Shown here piece after piece: positions 1 to 12,716 of a stretch of 64,000 bases of DNA. The position numbers and the translations under genes are program-made. The stretch is taken from NCBI GenBank assembly GCA_007570785.1, contig ML662449.1, positions 10,553,907-10,617,906 of the forward strand, given 5' to 3'. Position 1 is the first letter of the stretch; every line of letters begins with the position of its first letter. Origin of the DNA: Antilocapra americana (lineage: Eukaryota > Chordata > Mammalia > Artiodactyla > Antilocapridae). The notes under the pieces were generated by a model, which worked only from the letters and a program-made list of their open reading frames with translations, was not told where the DNA came from and ran no database searches.

Positions 1-375
1 CACCATTTAAATTGCTATTTAAAATTTAGATGTTGTCTTTCAAATAATAAAAAAGAAATATCAAGTAATTCATATACATATAGAGTTTTTAAAATTTTAT
101 TTAGTTTTGTTAGATATCATGTCAGGTAACAGGTTTCAAATAAAATCTGAGAACATGGGAATCCATTTTGAAGAAACATAATAAAACTTATCTGTGTTCT
201 ATGGGAGAACTAAACTGTTTCCCTTATCTTCTTATTCTTTGACTTTGATCCAATAGAGTATGACAGAGATAATCCTAATAGATTTTTGAACAACCAAAAG
301 GACATAAAAACAGCTCAGACACATCTCAGAAGGAAACCTGGATTTATACTATCTGGAGCATTTCATCAATGGAGG

Positions 376-411
<36 letters not shown>

Positions 412-1211
412 AGGGTTCATGGATGCTAACGGCAAGGGACCATGTAGAGAAGATGAGGAGATGAGGGAGGGAGGAGAAAGTCATGGGGTTCGGCTTATTC
501 ACCTGCATCTCTTTTTCTTCATTTTCTTTCTCTAGTCCAGCCATCACAGACCTGGCCCTGTGCTCATTTCATGATGAGGTGAGAGGGAGGAGGGATGCCT
601 TGAGCACCACGGTAGGACAGGAAGACAGGGGCTAAGCAACGGGGGGGAGCCAGCCATAGGAGCAACATGATTACAGACTGATGCTCTACCTCCAGAGATG
701 GATATCTTTATTGCTTAGATCTCAACCCAGAGACAAGGATTTATTGTCATTTCACACCCCCTGGACATGCAGTAGGGAGAAAGAGTAAGATCTCTATCCA
801 GAGAATGGAGTTAAGCATTGGTTTCTGATTGTTTCAGAGGAAAGTGGATGGAATGCTACTAACATCCTGTAGATCCACAGGATGCTGAATTCTTCTTGTC
901 TAATCTGGGGGAAGATCTGGTATTGGGTTTCAATAAATGTAGGGTAGCCTTGGCATTATATCTTGCTGCCCCAGGCTGTCCTGGAAAGATGAGCACGGGG
1001 ACCATTCTCTCTGGAACCAGTTGGGTGTCATCCAGATTCTTGTTGAAGGTGGCCAAGCTTAAGCGAGGAGGTTCCTGCATTATAAAGAATCCACTCATCC
1101 TTTGAAAACATACATGTAAAAGCATAGGCTGAACATAGGATAGTGTCTGCCTGAGACAATCCCGGATATTTACATTCTAACTAGTTATTAATGGTGCCCC
1201 TTCCTTTTAAC
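1..1211. other. Unique AT-rich sequence, no gene seen
   Basis: I see no coding exon, RNA gene or clear transposon here. Open frames are under 90 codons and overlap on both strands, as expected by chance. The only notable structure is a pure GA microsatellite near 381-409. Confidence 0.6.
381..409. repeat. (GA)n microsatellite
   Basis: About 14 uninterrupted AG units follow a short purine-rich run. It is a simple dinucleotide repeat and probably length-polymorphic. Confidence 0.95.
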
Positions 1212-1425
1212 GGGGATTTTATGGTGGCTCAGATGGTAAAGAATCTGCCTGCAGCTCAGGACACCCAGGTTCTATCCCTGAGTCAGGAAGATCCCCTGGA
1301 GAAGGGCACAGCAATCCACTCCAGTATTCTTGCCTGGAGAATTCCATGGACAGAGGAGGTGGGCTATAGTCCACAGTATCACAAAGAGTCAGACATGACT
1401 GAAGCAACTGGGCACACATACGTGA
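1212..1425 (+). mobile_element. Bov-tA SINE
   Basis: The tRNA-Glu-derived head (GTGGCTCAGATGGTAAAGAA) is followed by the Bov-A body: CCCCTGGAGAAGGGCA, CTTGCCTGGAGAATTCCATGG and CAAAGAGTCAGACATGACTG. It is near full length and moderately diverged. Open frames in it are incidental. Confidence 0.93.
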
Positions 1426-1539
1426 TTGGGAAATGGTGGTGCTGAAGTTGGGGAACAGAGGTAGGCATAAGGGAATACATTTCTTGTATTTTCCACCTTT
1501 GAGTGTGGTTAGGAAATTTCAGGAGTCGTTGAAAAAATA

Positions 1540-1615
1540 AAATGCATATTTCCTGGGTCTCACCCCATCTACTGAATCAGGATCTCTGGGTGAGAGGATC
1601 AGATACAGATGTTGG
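1540..1615 (-). mobile_element. Possible hAT/MER-type DNA transposon relic
   Basis: The segment CCTGGGTCTCACCCC followed by CTACTGAATCAGGATCTCTG resembles the reverse of a widespread non-autonomous hAT relic with a 'gattctgattcagtaggt' core. It is short and diverged. The family is not certain. Confidence 0.4.
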
Positions 1616-4600
1616 ATTGAGGTGGCATGGGAAACAGGCAGGAGGCAGGGGCCTGGTTTGAAAAGCCAAAGCAGTGGTGGGTTGAATCTCAACAGTGGCA
1701 CTGGGGAGAGGAGGGTGGGTGTGAGATGTATCTTGTAGTTTCCTAGATAAGACCTAGTTTCTGATTAGAGGGAGAAGTGAAGTCAAAGGTGACTCTTAAG
1801 AGGCTGAATGGTGTCATTACTGAAATGGACAACAGAGGAGCAGATGAGAACAATGAAACCTAAGGATTCACATCGAGTATTCCAAGTATTAAAACTATTT
1901 GAGTGTCTTCTGTTAATACCATTTCAGTATTTTCGACACATTTCTTATTCTTTAAAATCACTTGAAGACTTGAGTTCTATGCAAATAATATAATTTCTTT
2001 ATTCCATCCTTCAGGAACATGTCTTTAATTGGGATTTCCAGCAGGGCTGCAGTTGAATTAATCTAATCTGATTAACTATTTTCAAAAGCACATACCCTCC
2101 ATCTTCCAGTGTCCAGGGGCCCTTTCTGTTTTTCCTCTCTGCCTTTCTTTGCTGTCCTGTGTTTAGAACATAAGAAGCAGCTTGGGGATTTTTGGTACAC
2201 AAAATATAGTGTCTTCGATTCCCTTTAATCCTCCGGAAAGTGTGGAGATATGTGTAAACACACCCAGAAGCTCTGAGACCCCAAGATCAGCCACATCAGT
2301 GCTCTTGGCATTTTTGTCTTTTTTCCAGTCATTTCCTATTTTCAGTTGTAAGAACCTGAGGCTGAGACATGACATCTTTTAGGAAATCCAGTTAAACCCC
2401 ACGCTTTCAAATAACTAGGTTTCGATTTGCCCAAGGGACGTGGGGAAGTGGCCTGCAAGCTACTTCTTTGGGAACCTCTCTGGAGGCCTGGTCTTTCCTG
2501 TAATCTCCATGGGCTCTTTGCAGAAAGTCATATTTCTTCCAAGTCTTTCTTTTCATCCCTGCCTGAACCTGCCTTCATCTTCCTAATGGCTAATTAAAAA
2601 ATTACAACCAAGAGCATTAAATAGTAAACCCCTTCCCTGCTGTTCTCTGTTTAATTTCTGAGGCCCCAAGCAACATGTCTTAAAAAGAATGCCAAAAAGC
2701 CACCTTTCTGCTTGCAAACTGCATGGCAAACAGCATTCTTGTGGGAGAGAAGACTTTATTCTAATGGGTAACCCTTTGATGCAGGGTCTGCGTGGCTATT
2801 ATTCACAATTTATTCCAGAAAGATTAAGTTTAGGGAGTCATACTCTCTCCAATATTATGACTTTTCACTTGCGCGTGTTAAAGAATTTGTGTCTGTGTGC
2901 ATGTGCTTCCTCTTCCCTTGGTGCCTGATACAGTGAAGCAACTAAGACTTTTAAAACTCAAAACTATTTTTTTTCAATGAGGTTAGAAATCATGAAAACT
3001 CATCCCAATTCCTGATGTGCACACTTGCTGCCTGATTCCATTTGCAAAGAGAGATCTTGGGAGGCAGTGCCTAAATAATAATCAACATAGTGCTCTGTCT
3101 CCCTTTGTTTATACATTATCTCAGCACTTTATTATGTATTTGAATAGGACAAGAGTTTCAAAGCTGGAATTAGACATAGTAGACTCAGTCTACTTTAGAT
3201 TGTTCTTCATCAATTGTTTTTTCTTGTGATTATACACTTTTGTTTTATCATTCCTTTGATAACAATTTCTGCATGAAAATTGACTTTATATTTCATTTTT
3301 CCCGTCTGTTATCTTCACAGCGTTCGTACGCAAACACCCTTGTGCTGCACTGCTAATATAACTGATCAGGCGAAGCTGTGCCATAAGAAATCAAAACCAT
3401 AATAATGTCTTTGGATTTTGCATTTTAAATACTGTGTTCATTGTTGCACTGAGGTTTCTGATCCCTTTCCAGACATTACGGAGATTACCTTTGGTAATGC
3501 CTATTTCATTGTACTTTGATATAAAATAATGTGTGTCATAAATCATCTGAGTGACTGTCATTAAACAGAAAAGCACCTACTTAGGATATGTAACAATTTG
3601 CTTTTCTAATTTGAAGAAGATTGAGGCATTTTAATTATAGAAGGTCTTTGTATATGAGACTGGAATTCAATACAAAATTGTATTCTTTATGGGATTGTAG
3701 ATTAGGAATAATAAAATTCTTATTCATTAATTTTACATTATTTTTTGCAAGCGCTAAATCAAAACATTCTTGGGAGGGTTTCCTAAATAAAACCCTTCAC
3801 TTTTGTTACCATTAATCTGAGAAAACGCTGTGTTTACTTATTCAAGAAAAAAGCACAAGAGAATCGGTTTTTATCAAAGGTTAATCTGCAATTGTACATT
3901 TAAGAAATTTTAAAGCTAAAAGCATTGTCTAAAAAAATTAAGAAAAGACAAAGAAGAAGCCTAAAGTGTGAGGGATGGGAGAGGAGGGTATTTAAAATTA
4001 TTGGTTGCTTCAGAGTTTCAAGATGGTTTCTGTTTGGAAGAAAGAAGTTTGGTGCCTTCTCAATGAAAAGCAATTTATAATTATTGGAGCCCCTCTTTAA
4101 AGGTGATCTGCACATGGACATTGTAGGGAGATTTAAAATTATGAGAGCTCTTCACATTGTTTAAAATATTGATTTTTTTATAAAATGGATTTCCACCTTT
4201 TATTTCTTCAGTGACTAGGTAATTACAGCAGCCTAGAAACTGAGGCACCTCAACCTGAAACTAGTATTTTCTCTCTGGTTCCTTCCTGTTTCTTTCCTTC
4301 TGTCTTTATTTTTTTCACCCACTTAATATATTTTCTAGTTTCCCTTGCTGCTAGGATAAACACATCATTCTTTGTTCTTGCTCATAAATCACCCTGTGAG
4401 TGAGGAGCCAGGAAGTTATTAGGGGTGAGGGGAAGGTCAGGTTGAAAATTCAGATTGATCTAACCTATTCTGGCAAAAGAGCAGTTTGCCTACCTCGAAC
4501 CCAAAGCTAAGCCCTGAGGCCAGGCTGCCCCTAAGTGACATTTAGTTCTGCTTTGTGAGGGAAGAGGCTTTTGCAGCTTTGATAGGAAGTGTTACAGAGT

Positions 4601-5413
4601 CACAAGAACTGTCAGGTTATCATCAGTATTTAGTTATAATTACATTTGCCTAGATGCATCAGACACTTCCTTCTTCTCTGCTGTGTGTCCTTTCTCTCTT
4701 CCCCTCTTTGTCTTTCATTTATACGGAGAGCTAAGAAGGAAATTCTGAAGATTCAGTGTTGAAGGCTGATCAAGTTGTGGAGGGGGGTACTTTTGGCTGG
4801 GAATTCCAGAAGTTTCTCTTCTTGTGTTAGAAATCAATCTTGTGTATGCACACACACACACACACACACTCAAACAGACACTAACAGGGGATGCTATGAA
4901 ACAGAATTAGTTCAAGGACCCTAGTTGAATTATAAATATGTTTTCGCCAGTCTTTCTCTTTCATTTCCAAGAGGAAATCCCTTTCCCAGCTCAGCCGTCT
5001 TTCTTGTTGGATGAGTTATTTGGTAAAAGGCAGGAACAGTGTTCCATGTGTTTTGTAAAAAGTTGTATCAAAGTGAATTGAACATAGTATTAAATGTTTG
5101 TCAGCTTGAACTCACACCTGCCACACACAAAGGTTTTTTGGCCTTTTCTGTGATCATACCTTGAGCCTAAATCGAAAGGAACAGAGGGATGGAGCAAAGC
5201 TGTCCAGATGTTGCTCAGTCTTTGTGATTGTAAATTTCAAAATACCAGCTTTCTACCCAGATTTTAGTGCATGGGAACTATATGAAAATTTCAAGACATA
5301 CTGGCTTATTGAAATGTCTGGACATTTCTATATGAATTTTGGAACAGATGTACTGAGATAGGCAATAAAACTGTGATAATAAGGAACATTTCCACATCAA
5401 CTCACTAAACTAC
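1616..5413. other. Unique AT-rich sequence, no gene seen
   Basis: About 3.8 kb without recognisable transposon or exon. A TAAT-rich stretch around 2585-2660 contains homeodomain-type core motifs, which prove nothing alone. A CA microsatellite lies at 4849-4869. Small ORFs up to about 80 codons have no recognisable similarity. Confidence 0.5.
4849..4869. repeat. (CA)n microsatellite
   Basis: About ten uninterrupted CA units. Confidence 0.9.
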
Positions 5414-5421
5414 AAATCTCT

Positions 5422-6713
5422 CAGTTCAGTTCAGTCTCTCGGTCACGTCCAACTCTTTGCCACCCCGTGAACCACAGCACGCCAGGCATCCCTGCCTATC
5501 ACCAACTCCTGGAGTCTACCCAAACCCATGGCCATCAAGTTGGTGATGCCATCCAGCCATCTCATCCTCTGTTGTCCCCTTCTCCTCCTGCCCTCAATCT
5601 TTCCCAGCATCAAGGTCTTTTCCAGTGAGTCAGCTCTTCACATCAGGTGACCCAAGTAGGAGTTTCAGCTTCAACATCAGTCCTTCCAATGAACACCCAG
5701 GACTGATCTCCTCTAGGATGGACTGGTTGGATCTCCTTGCAGTCCAAGGGACTCTCAAGAGTCTTCTCCAACACCACAGTTCTAAAGTATTAATTCTTTG
5801 GTGCTCAGCTTTCTTTACAGTCCAACTTTCACATCCATACATGACCACTGGAAAAACCATAGCCTTGACTAGATGGACCTTTGCTGACAAAGTAATGTCT
5901 CTGCTTTTTAATATGCTGTCTAGGTTGGTCATAGCTTTTCTTCCAAGGAGCAAGCATCTTTTAATTTCATGGCTACAGTCACCATCTGCAGTGATTTTGG
6001 AGCCCAGAAAAACAAAGTCAGCCACTGTTTCCACTGTTTCCCCAAATATCTGCCATGAAATGATGGGACCGGATGCCATGATCTTAGTTTTCTGAAGTTT
6101 GAGTTTTAAGCCAACTTCTTGACTCTCCTCGTTCACTTCCATCAAGAGGCTCTTTAGTTCTTCTTCACTTTCTACCATAAGGGTGGTGTCATCTGCATAT
6201 CTGAGGTTATTGATATTTCTCCCCGCAATCTCGATTCCAGCTTGTGCTTCCTCCAGCTCAGCATTTCTCATGATGCACTCTGCATAAAAGTTAAATAAGC
6301 AGAGTGACAATATATAGCCTTGACGTACTCCTTTTCCTATTTGGAACCAGTCTGTTGTTTCATATCCAGTTCTAATTGTTGCTTTCTGACCTGCATACAG
6401 GTTTCTCAGGAGGCAGGTCAGGTGGTCTGGTATTCTCATCTCTTTCAGAAGTTTCCACAGTTTATTGTGATCCACACAGTCAAAGGCTTTGGCATATTCA
6501 ATAAAGCTGAAATAGATGTTTTTCTGGAACTCTCTTGATTTTTCAATGATCCATTGGATGTTGGCAATTTGATCTCTGGTTCCTCTGCCTTTTCTAAAAC
6601 CAGCTTGAACATCTGGAAGTTCATGGTTCACATATTGCTGAAGCCTGGCTTGGAGAATTTTAAGCATTACTTTACTAACGTGTGAGATGAGTGCAATTGT
6701 GCAATTCCTCAAT
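5422..6713 (-). mobile_element. BovB LINE, 5'-truncated copy
   Basis: Read on the minus strand, this is the 3' 1.3 kb of BovB (RTE clade): reverse-transcriptase core, carboxyl domain, then the short 3' region ending in repeated CTGAACTGA at 5422. It is 5'-truncated just before the RT core (near 6700), as usual for target-primed reverse transcription. The 8-mer AAATCTCT occurs at both ends (5414-5421 and 6714-6721) and is a candidate target duplication, with further imperfect similarity outside it. Confidence 0.95.
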
Positions 6714-6733
6714 AAATCTCTAATGAGGAACAA
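5630..6733 (-). pseudogene. BovB reverse transcriptase, carboxyl-part fragment (367 codons)
   Basis: This is the longest open BovB frame in the window. It would encode most of the RT core. Visible features are the palm motif A region YAKAFDCVDHNKL (about residues 103-115), the YADD catalytic box (codons at 6188-6199) and the downstream KITADGD-CSHEIKRCLLLGRKA and LWCWRRLLRVPWTARRSNQSI segments typical of RTE elements. The first codons up to about 6714 come from flanking DNA. The endonuclease and the fingers are missing. At the 3' end the frame diverges after LKLK into an unrelated tail (LLLGSPDVKS), which indicates an indel where other copies read on into the 3' region. A dead fragment, not a host gene. 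Confidence 0.9.
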
Positions 6734-7436
6734 AACTCAGCAGCAGAGGATGGTGACTGGTGATTTCATTATTTTTTTAAAGTCAGTGTCAATTACTTGA
6801 ATTCTTCCCTGACTATAGTTTTGGTCAAGATTTCTGAGGGTTTGAGGCTGATATATGAATTTCAGTTTTACTTTTTTTGATTAATGAAAATAATATAGGA
6901 CTTTGAGTTTATCTTTATAAAAGTTTGTTATCATTTTATCATTACACATAAGACCCAAGAGGCCCAAATGAGGTGCTTGCAGTCTTTTTGGATTTTGAAG
7001 TTTCAGTATGAGTCTCAGTGTCTATGCTGGGAGTAATCACACTCCAAAGATAAGGGCTTGGTTTGAGCATATGTCTGGAGTGACCATTAACTTAACCATT
7101 CACACCTCAAAATGAGGCCGGAAGTCCACCATCTTGGTTGACTCTACTTGCTGCTTTCTCATTCTTAGCCTCTTCCCAGCTGATTGACTCCTCATCTGAG
7201 GATGAACAGGACCTTCCAGGATGCAGACTCAGAAATATGGCCCCCGGGATTGATACTAAACCATCTGTATCCCTTTCAGGGATTTGCAAAGCAGTGCAAT
7301 GCAAGTTTTGGAACAAATGGGGCCTCACTGAATTCCTGACCATTTCTCCTAACAAGACTGGCTGTTGATCAAGTAGCTCTTAAAGGAAGGAAAAGAGAAA
7401 CAGTTAAACAAAAGTAAAAATTAGACATGAATTATT
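6722..7436. other. Unique sequence, no gene seen
   Basis: No transposon or exon recognised. Overlapping frames at 7107-7368 on both strands show no domain and are probably chance. Confidence 0.5.
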
Positions 7437-7448
7437 TGATAGTATGTG

Positions 7449-7639
7449 AAATTCGCTCAGTCATGTCTGTCTCTGTGTCCCCACGGATTATACAGTCCAT
7501 GGAATTCACCAGGTCAGAATTCTGGCCTGGGTAGCCTTTCCCCTCTCCAGGGGATCTTCTCAACCCAGGGATCGAACCAGGGTCTCCTGCATTGTAGGTG
7601 GATTTTTTTTTATCAACTGAGCTATCAGGGAAGGCCATC
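7449..7639 (-). mobile_element. Bov-tA SINE with target-site duplication
   Basis: Reverse-complement Bov-tA: Bov-A body at the left, tRNA-like head ending in TGAGCTATCAGGGAAGGCC at the right. The flanks TGATAGTATGTG (7437-7448) and TGATAGTATATG (7640-7651) are a 12-bp target duplication with one mismatch. Confidence 0.95.
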
Positions 7640-7651
7640 TGATAGTATATG

Positions 7652-8989
7652 GACTTTTAAAAATTCTTTCTCAGTCTTCCCTCCATTAAACCTATGGTAA
7701 TTGGAAATTAGATTTTTAAAGAAATGATTTATTTCACTCTCTGATGTTACCAGAATGACTACAGGAGACTTTGGAAGCATAGGAAGCATCCTATGGAAAA
7801 AGGAAGGAAATGGAGGCAGATTCATAAAATATACAAGTTCTTACCATGTAAGAATCACCTGAAGGAAAGGGTCACGGGGCACCTGACAAGGAAGCACAGC
7901 ATGGAGCATGTTTAAAACATAGCTGTGAAGGCATTGTCCTCCTCAAACTCTCTCTCTCTCTCTCTCTTTTTTTTTTGGTCACATTTGGGAAATATTAAAC
8001 CTATTAAAGTCTCATTTACTCTTCTCTGGAATTTTGAAAATTATTTTTCCTGGCATTGCTCAGTTTTCCCAAAGTAGATTTTGTTTGTTATTTTCTTTTA
8101 CTATAACATGACCCTCACTGGTCACTTCATATATTTTTCTGCTACTTGCTTTGAGAGCATCCAGCAGTTCTAGGAAAACAAACAAAACAGACAAACTGCA
8201 GGAAGAGATGGTAGAAATAAAAGGAGAAAATGTTGGTGACCTCTATTTACTAAGAAAATTGCTCTGTTTTCTCTGAGCGGAGTCTCAGAAGCTTTAAGAG
8301 TTCCAGACCACTTCCTCTTTTTCTTGTTTTTTGTTTGTTTCTTTTCTTGTTTTTCTTTGGCCACTCTTCATCTATTAGGAAGCAAGAGTGGCCCAAACAG
8401 GGATGAAAAGCTGTGGTGTACTTTAAATATTTACATTTAACAAATTAATAATTGTGAAACACACAGAAATCCCATGACCATATGTTTAAATTCATTTGAA
8501 GATAAGATCAAAATTCGAAGTGTAAGGCTTTCATAAATGGGAGGTGTGGGACATGTGGCTCTTTCTGAACCTCCTTCCCAGTGCCCAGCTCCAAGCAGGA
8601 AGTGTACCTGGCCTTGACTAAGTGACCTACATCTCATGATCCAAGTATCTCACTGAGGGACAGGCCAACAGTGGAGCTCAAAAAATGTTTCCTTCCTTCT
8701 GCCATTTTTAATTTTATTTATATCTGAACCTTGAAGGTCCTTGCAAACACTGGTCAGTATGCCAGGAAGATGTGCGCTAGTGAGGAAAGGGGGTCATTTG
8801 CATCCAAGATGGTGTGTGCTGCATGCTCATGAGGAAAGGAAGAAAAACGGTATAGTCATTTTGAGCTGCCCGGGGAGCCACAGGCTTCATTATGCCATCC
8901 TGCTTTCTTCTCTTGTCTTGAAGTGAGAGTTCTAGCTGAGAATCCACAGCAGCATCAAGGCACTCAAATCAGCTTTATCCTTTTTTAAA
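7652..8989. other. Unique sequence, no gene seen
   Basis: A short (CT)n run followed by poly-T lies near 7950-7976. Nothing else is recognised. Small ORFs are low-complexity (lysine-rich or serine/leucine-rich) and not credible genes. Confidence 0.5.
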
Positions 8990-9095
8990 TTAAATTTTTA
9001 TTATGGAAAATTTCAAACATACACAAAAGTAAAGACAGAATACTGTAAGGAACCCCCATGTACCCATCACCAATCTTCAGTGATGATCAGTGACG
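8990..9095. mobile_element. Possible ancient L1 3' fragment
   Basis: The run TTATTATGGAAAATTTCAAA, then ACATACACAAAAGTA and CCCCCATGTACCCATCACC, is a common mammalian interspersed motif usually attributed to old L1 3' regions. The family is recalled rather than proven. Confidence 0.45.
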
Positions 9096-10534
9096 CACTT
9101 TAAAATACACATCTGTGGAAATGGCTGCAGGGAGATGGAGGTGGGGACTTCTGTGCCATGACGGTCTTTGGTGTACACCTGTGCATTCTTACAGCTAAAG
9201 CTCATACACCTGCATCCATGGAAGGCTTCATAATTGCTTTTGAATTGGGAGAACTGAATCACTGCCATAGAAAGGGAAATTTTACGTGAACAAGGTTAGA
9301 ATGACTTGCTCCTAAATTGATGCTTTCCTCTTTCTTAATTTAAGACATGTAGGTAGTTAAAGATGTTTATTAACAACTAGGGGCAAAAAAGGGAAAAAAC
9401 ATTGGCTGAAAAGTGAACTGTATTTTCTTCTTAGCTGCTTGCTTTGAGATAAGCCAGATTGTGTGTGTGTGTGGTGGGAGGAGGGGGTGTGTGTGTGTGT
9501 AGAAATGGAAAGAAAAATCAAGATGGAGACGTAGAAATGCCTCAAGAAAAGTGAAATTACAGCCATTATAATCCTTAGACTAGACTCTTGCAGAGCACAC
9601 CTGGTTTTTGGAAAAGGAGGTTTTTCTCATTCTCAGTGATAATGTCAAGTCCAGGGCACCATAACAGGGCCATTGACGCATCCCATCATGTAAAAAGAAG
9701 TTATATAGCTCTCTACCAAGGTTTCCCTCTGATATTATCATCTTGTGATGATATGGTTTCTAGTTAAAAACCAGTGCCAAAGATGAGACAGAACTGACTT
9801 GGCACCAAGAATGTTTGTTTGCCTGCTGTTAATAAGTTCCAGGGCTTCCCAAATAGAAGGACAGAGTTGTAGGCAGCTTTGATGGCCACTGGGAATTGTG
9901 ATACTCTCTTCAAGGCTCACTATCTGTAGCTTAAGGCTCGAGCGTTGGGAACGTTATTTAAACACCATGTGCTTTAGCTTACCCACCTGTGACAGTCTAA
10001 AGACAATCCTTGCCTTCTAGACAATTGGATGCCAAGAATGTTGAAAGGAAAAGTGATAGGTGGCTGTGACTGTTAAGTGCTTTAGAATCCTTTAAAAAAA
10101 AAGAAAAAAGAAAAAACAAGATACCAACCCTAATCTCCATGGTGGCCCATCCCACTGAAGGCTCTAGAGGCTGGGCTGTCTTCAATGGACACGTGACCTG
10201 TACAGACACAAGGGCTCCACACTTGCTTAATGAATTGTCCTTGCCATCTTGAAATTCTTAATTTTTGAACAGGGCCCTGGTATATTCATTTTTCACTGAG
10301 TCTCACAATCCTATAGTCAGTCCTGTCTAGAGTGCAACAGAAGGAAGTAGGTGACCCTGGAAATATCAGTGTGGTACCAAGAAATGACAATCTACAGGCA
10401 ATCTACTTGAACTTTTCAGAGTAGATATTTATTAACAAGCTTCTCTAAGGTCCTCTTAACCCTAAGTTTTCTTCTCAGAATAGCTTTCTTGATAAAGAAT
10501 TTGGGACTAACAAGTCTCCTAAAAATTAGCATTC
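9096..10534. other. Unique sequence with GT microsatellite
   Basis: No exon or transposon is confidently seen. A compound GT repeat lies at 9460-9500. The stretch around 9940-10010 vaguely resembles a MIR 3' half but is too diverged to call. Confidence 0.45.
9460..9500. repeat. Interrupted (GT)n microsatellite
   Basis: Two GT runs are separated by a G-rich spacer (GGTGGGAGGAGGGG). Confidence 0.9.
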
Positions 10535-10880
10535 ACAGATAAAGAAGACGTGGTAACCATATATAATGGAATATTACTCGGTCATAAAAAAAGAATAAAA
10601 TCTTGCCATTTTCCACAATGGGGATGAACCTAGAGGGTATTATGCTTAAGTGAAAGAAGTCAGAAAGAGAAAGACAAATACTATATGATTTTACTTATAT
10701 ATGGAATCTAAAAAACAAATGATCAAACATAACAAAACAGAAATAGAGTTATAGGTACAGAGAATAAAGTGGTGATTGCCAGAGGACAAAGAGGTGGGGG
10801 ATGTGTGAAATGAAGGAGGGATATTTAAGAGGTACAAGCTTCCTGTTACATAATAGTCACAGGTATGACATGTATTATTC
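10535..10880 (+). mobile_element. Old L1 (L1M type), ORF2 end and 3' UTR
   Basis: Classical L1 ORF2 terminus on the plus strand: TATAATGGAATATTACTCGG, then AGAATAAAATCTTGCCATTT and ATGGAATCTAAAAAACAAA. The 3' UTR follows (TGGTGATTGCCAGAGG, TAAGAGGTACAAGCTTCC). Diverged and frameshifted, so ancient and inactive. Confidence 0.88.
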
Positions 10881-11229
10881 AAATTCAACCATTTTTACAG
10901 TCTTTGAAGACCCTCCACTCTATAACATGAGTTATGAGTTTTCTGATTAGAGTTTAAACACACCTTGCTCTCAATGAGAGCAAATATTTCTTACTTTGTG
11001 ATGCATCTGAAACCTGAATTTTCATTCCCTTGATTTTCAAATGAAAAGCATTATTTGTCTCTGTTCATGTTTGCCTGCTAAAGGTTTCTAGGCCATTGGG
11101 TGGTAACTAAATTTTAATTTTAGATTGCATGGAAGTTAAGAAATCATATGGTTTTAATTACTTTTGAAAATTACTAAGGATGGAATACTTCTTTTCTTTA
11201 AGAAATTTTTAAACAAAATCTTTGTTTTG

Positions 11230-11437
11230 TTGTTTAGTCACCAGTTGTGTCTGACTCTTTTGTGACCCCCATGGACTATAGCCTGTCAGGCTCCTCTGTC
11301 CGTGGGATTCTCCAGGCAAGAATACTGGAGTGGGTTGCCATTTCCTTCTCCAGGGGATCTTCCCAACCCAGGGATTGAATCTGTGTCTCCTGCATTGGCA
11401 GGTGGATTCTTTACCACTGAGCCACCTGGGAAGCTCC
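11230..11437 (-). mobile_element. Bov-tA SINE
   Basis: Reverse-complement Bov-tA, well preserved: CCAGGCAAGAATACTGGAGT, CTCCAGGGGATCTTCCCAAC and the head TACCACTGAGCCACCTGGGA. Flanks CAAAATCTT (left) and CAAAACTT (right) look like a short imperfect target duplication. Confidence 0.95.
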
Positions 11438-11765
11438 AGCAAAACTTTTATATTTCAGTATTCTAAGTAAAAGAGGTCATACCCTCAGGGAAACAGCTGC
11501 TGAGGAGCCTGGGGCTGTGTTAGTAAGAAAATACAGAGTACCTCATGGGCAGTAGGAGGCTTTCCTGGTGGGTGGGGCAGAACTTGAACTCAGGTCTCCC
11601 ATGGAATCCACCTCTTTATGAAGGATATTATCATATATATTTAGCACTCAAGTCTGATAGCTCTATGCCACATTTTCCCGGGCTCCAAAATGCCTGGATT
11701 TGTGAATTATCAGAAGGTTTTGAATTATTTCTTATGTAGGAAGGAGCATCTCCAATATCATAAAA

Positions 11766-12100
11766 AGTAAGTGAAGTGAAAGTCACTCAGTTGTGTCCAA
11801 CTTTTTGTGGCCCCAAGGACTGTAGCTCACCAGGTTCCTCTGACCTTGGAATTCTCCAGTCAAGAATACGGAAGTGGGTAGCCATTCTTTTCTCCAGGGG
11901 ATCTTCCCAAACCAGGGATTAAGCCCAGGTCTCCTGCATTGCAGGCACATTCTTTACTGTCTGAGCCACCAGGGAAGCCCAAGAATACTAGCATCGGTAG
12001 CCTATCCCTATCTCCAGGGAATCTCCCCTACCCAGAAATCGAACTGGTGTCTCCTGCATTGAAAGCAGATTCTTTACCAGCTGAGCTACCAGGGAAGCCC
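11766..12100 (-). mobile_element. Bov-tA SINE with duplicated head unit
   Basis: A full reverse-complement Bov-tA (11766-11979) is directly followed by a second partial unit (11980-12100). The second starts again at AGAATACTAGCATCGGTAGC and repeats the promoter head through GAGCTACCAGGGAAGCCC. The result is body plus two tRNA-like heads in tandem. Such extended Bov-tA forms are common in ruminants. Confidence 0.9.
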
Positions 12101-12716
12101 AGCCTCTCTTTAAATGTTTCCTACCTGAAGAATAGACAGAGCCAGGTTTCCCTCAGCCCCCAACAGCAGATCACTTGATATACATCATAGCTGGAAGCGG
12201 TAAAAGATGATCCTCACTTTTTTCCCTGCTCCAGTTTAGCACCAGCTGAAAGATACAGAAGCTGGACAGATAGAAATGAACATATCAGCTTTGTGAATGA
12301 GGTTTAGGTCCTCAGGCAATTGGGCTTGCTAACATATTACCTCAGTTAGTGTTACACTTACTGGGTTACGGGAAAGGGAACGTAGGAAGTCGACATCTTC
12401 TGGACCACAGTTGACAAAATAATTCCTCAAGGGAGACCAAGCAAATGCTGCCCATCTTGCTTAGTTCCTTCTCTCCAAATCGTCAATATGAGACAAGGAT
12501 AAAGAAGTGCTAACAAAGCAATTCTACTTGTGTAAATGTCTTCCTATGAAGACTTGGGGAATAAGAAATGTGAATAAGAAATGTGTTCCCCAACAGTAAA
12601 TTGAAAAAAAAATTTCCTATTGAGTTTAATGTATGATGATAACAAAAAGTAAAATGTCATAAATTCACATTTCAAAAATTGAGAAAATGTTTCACATACA
12701 AAAAGTTAAACCCCTT

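Noticed and set aside
5625..6095. 156-codon plus-strand open frame
   Set aside because: Antisense of the BovB RT fragment on the minus strand; no independent support.
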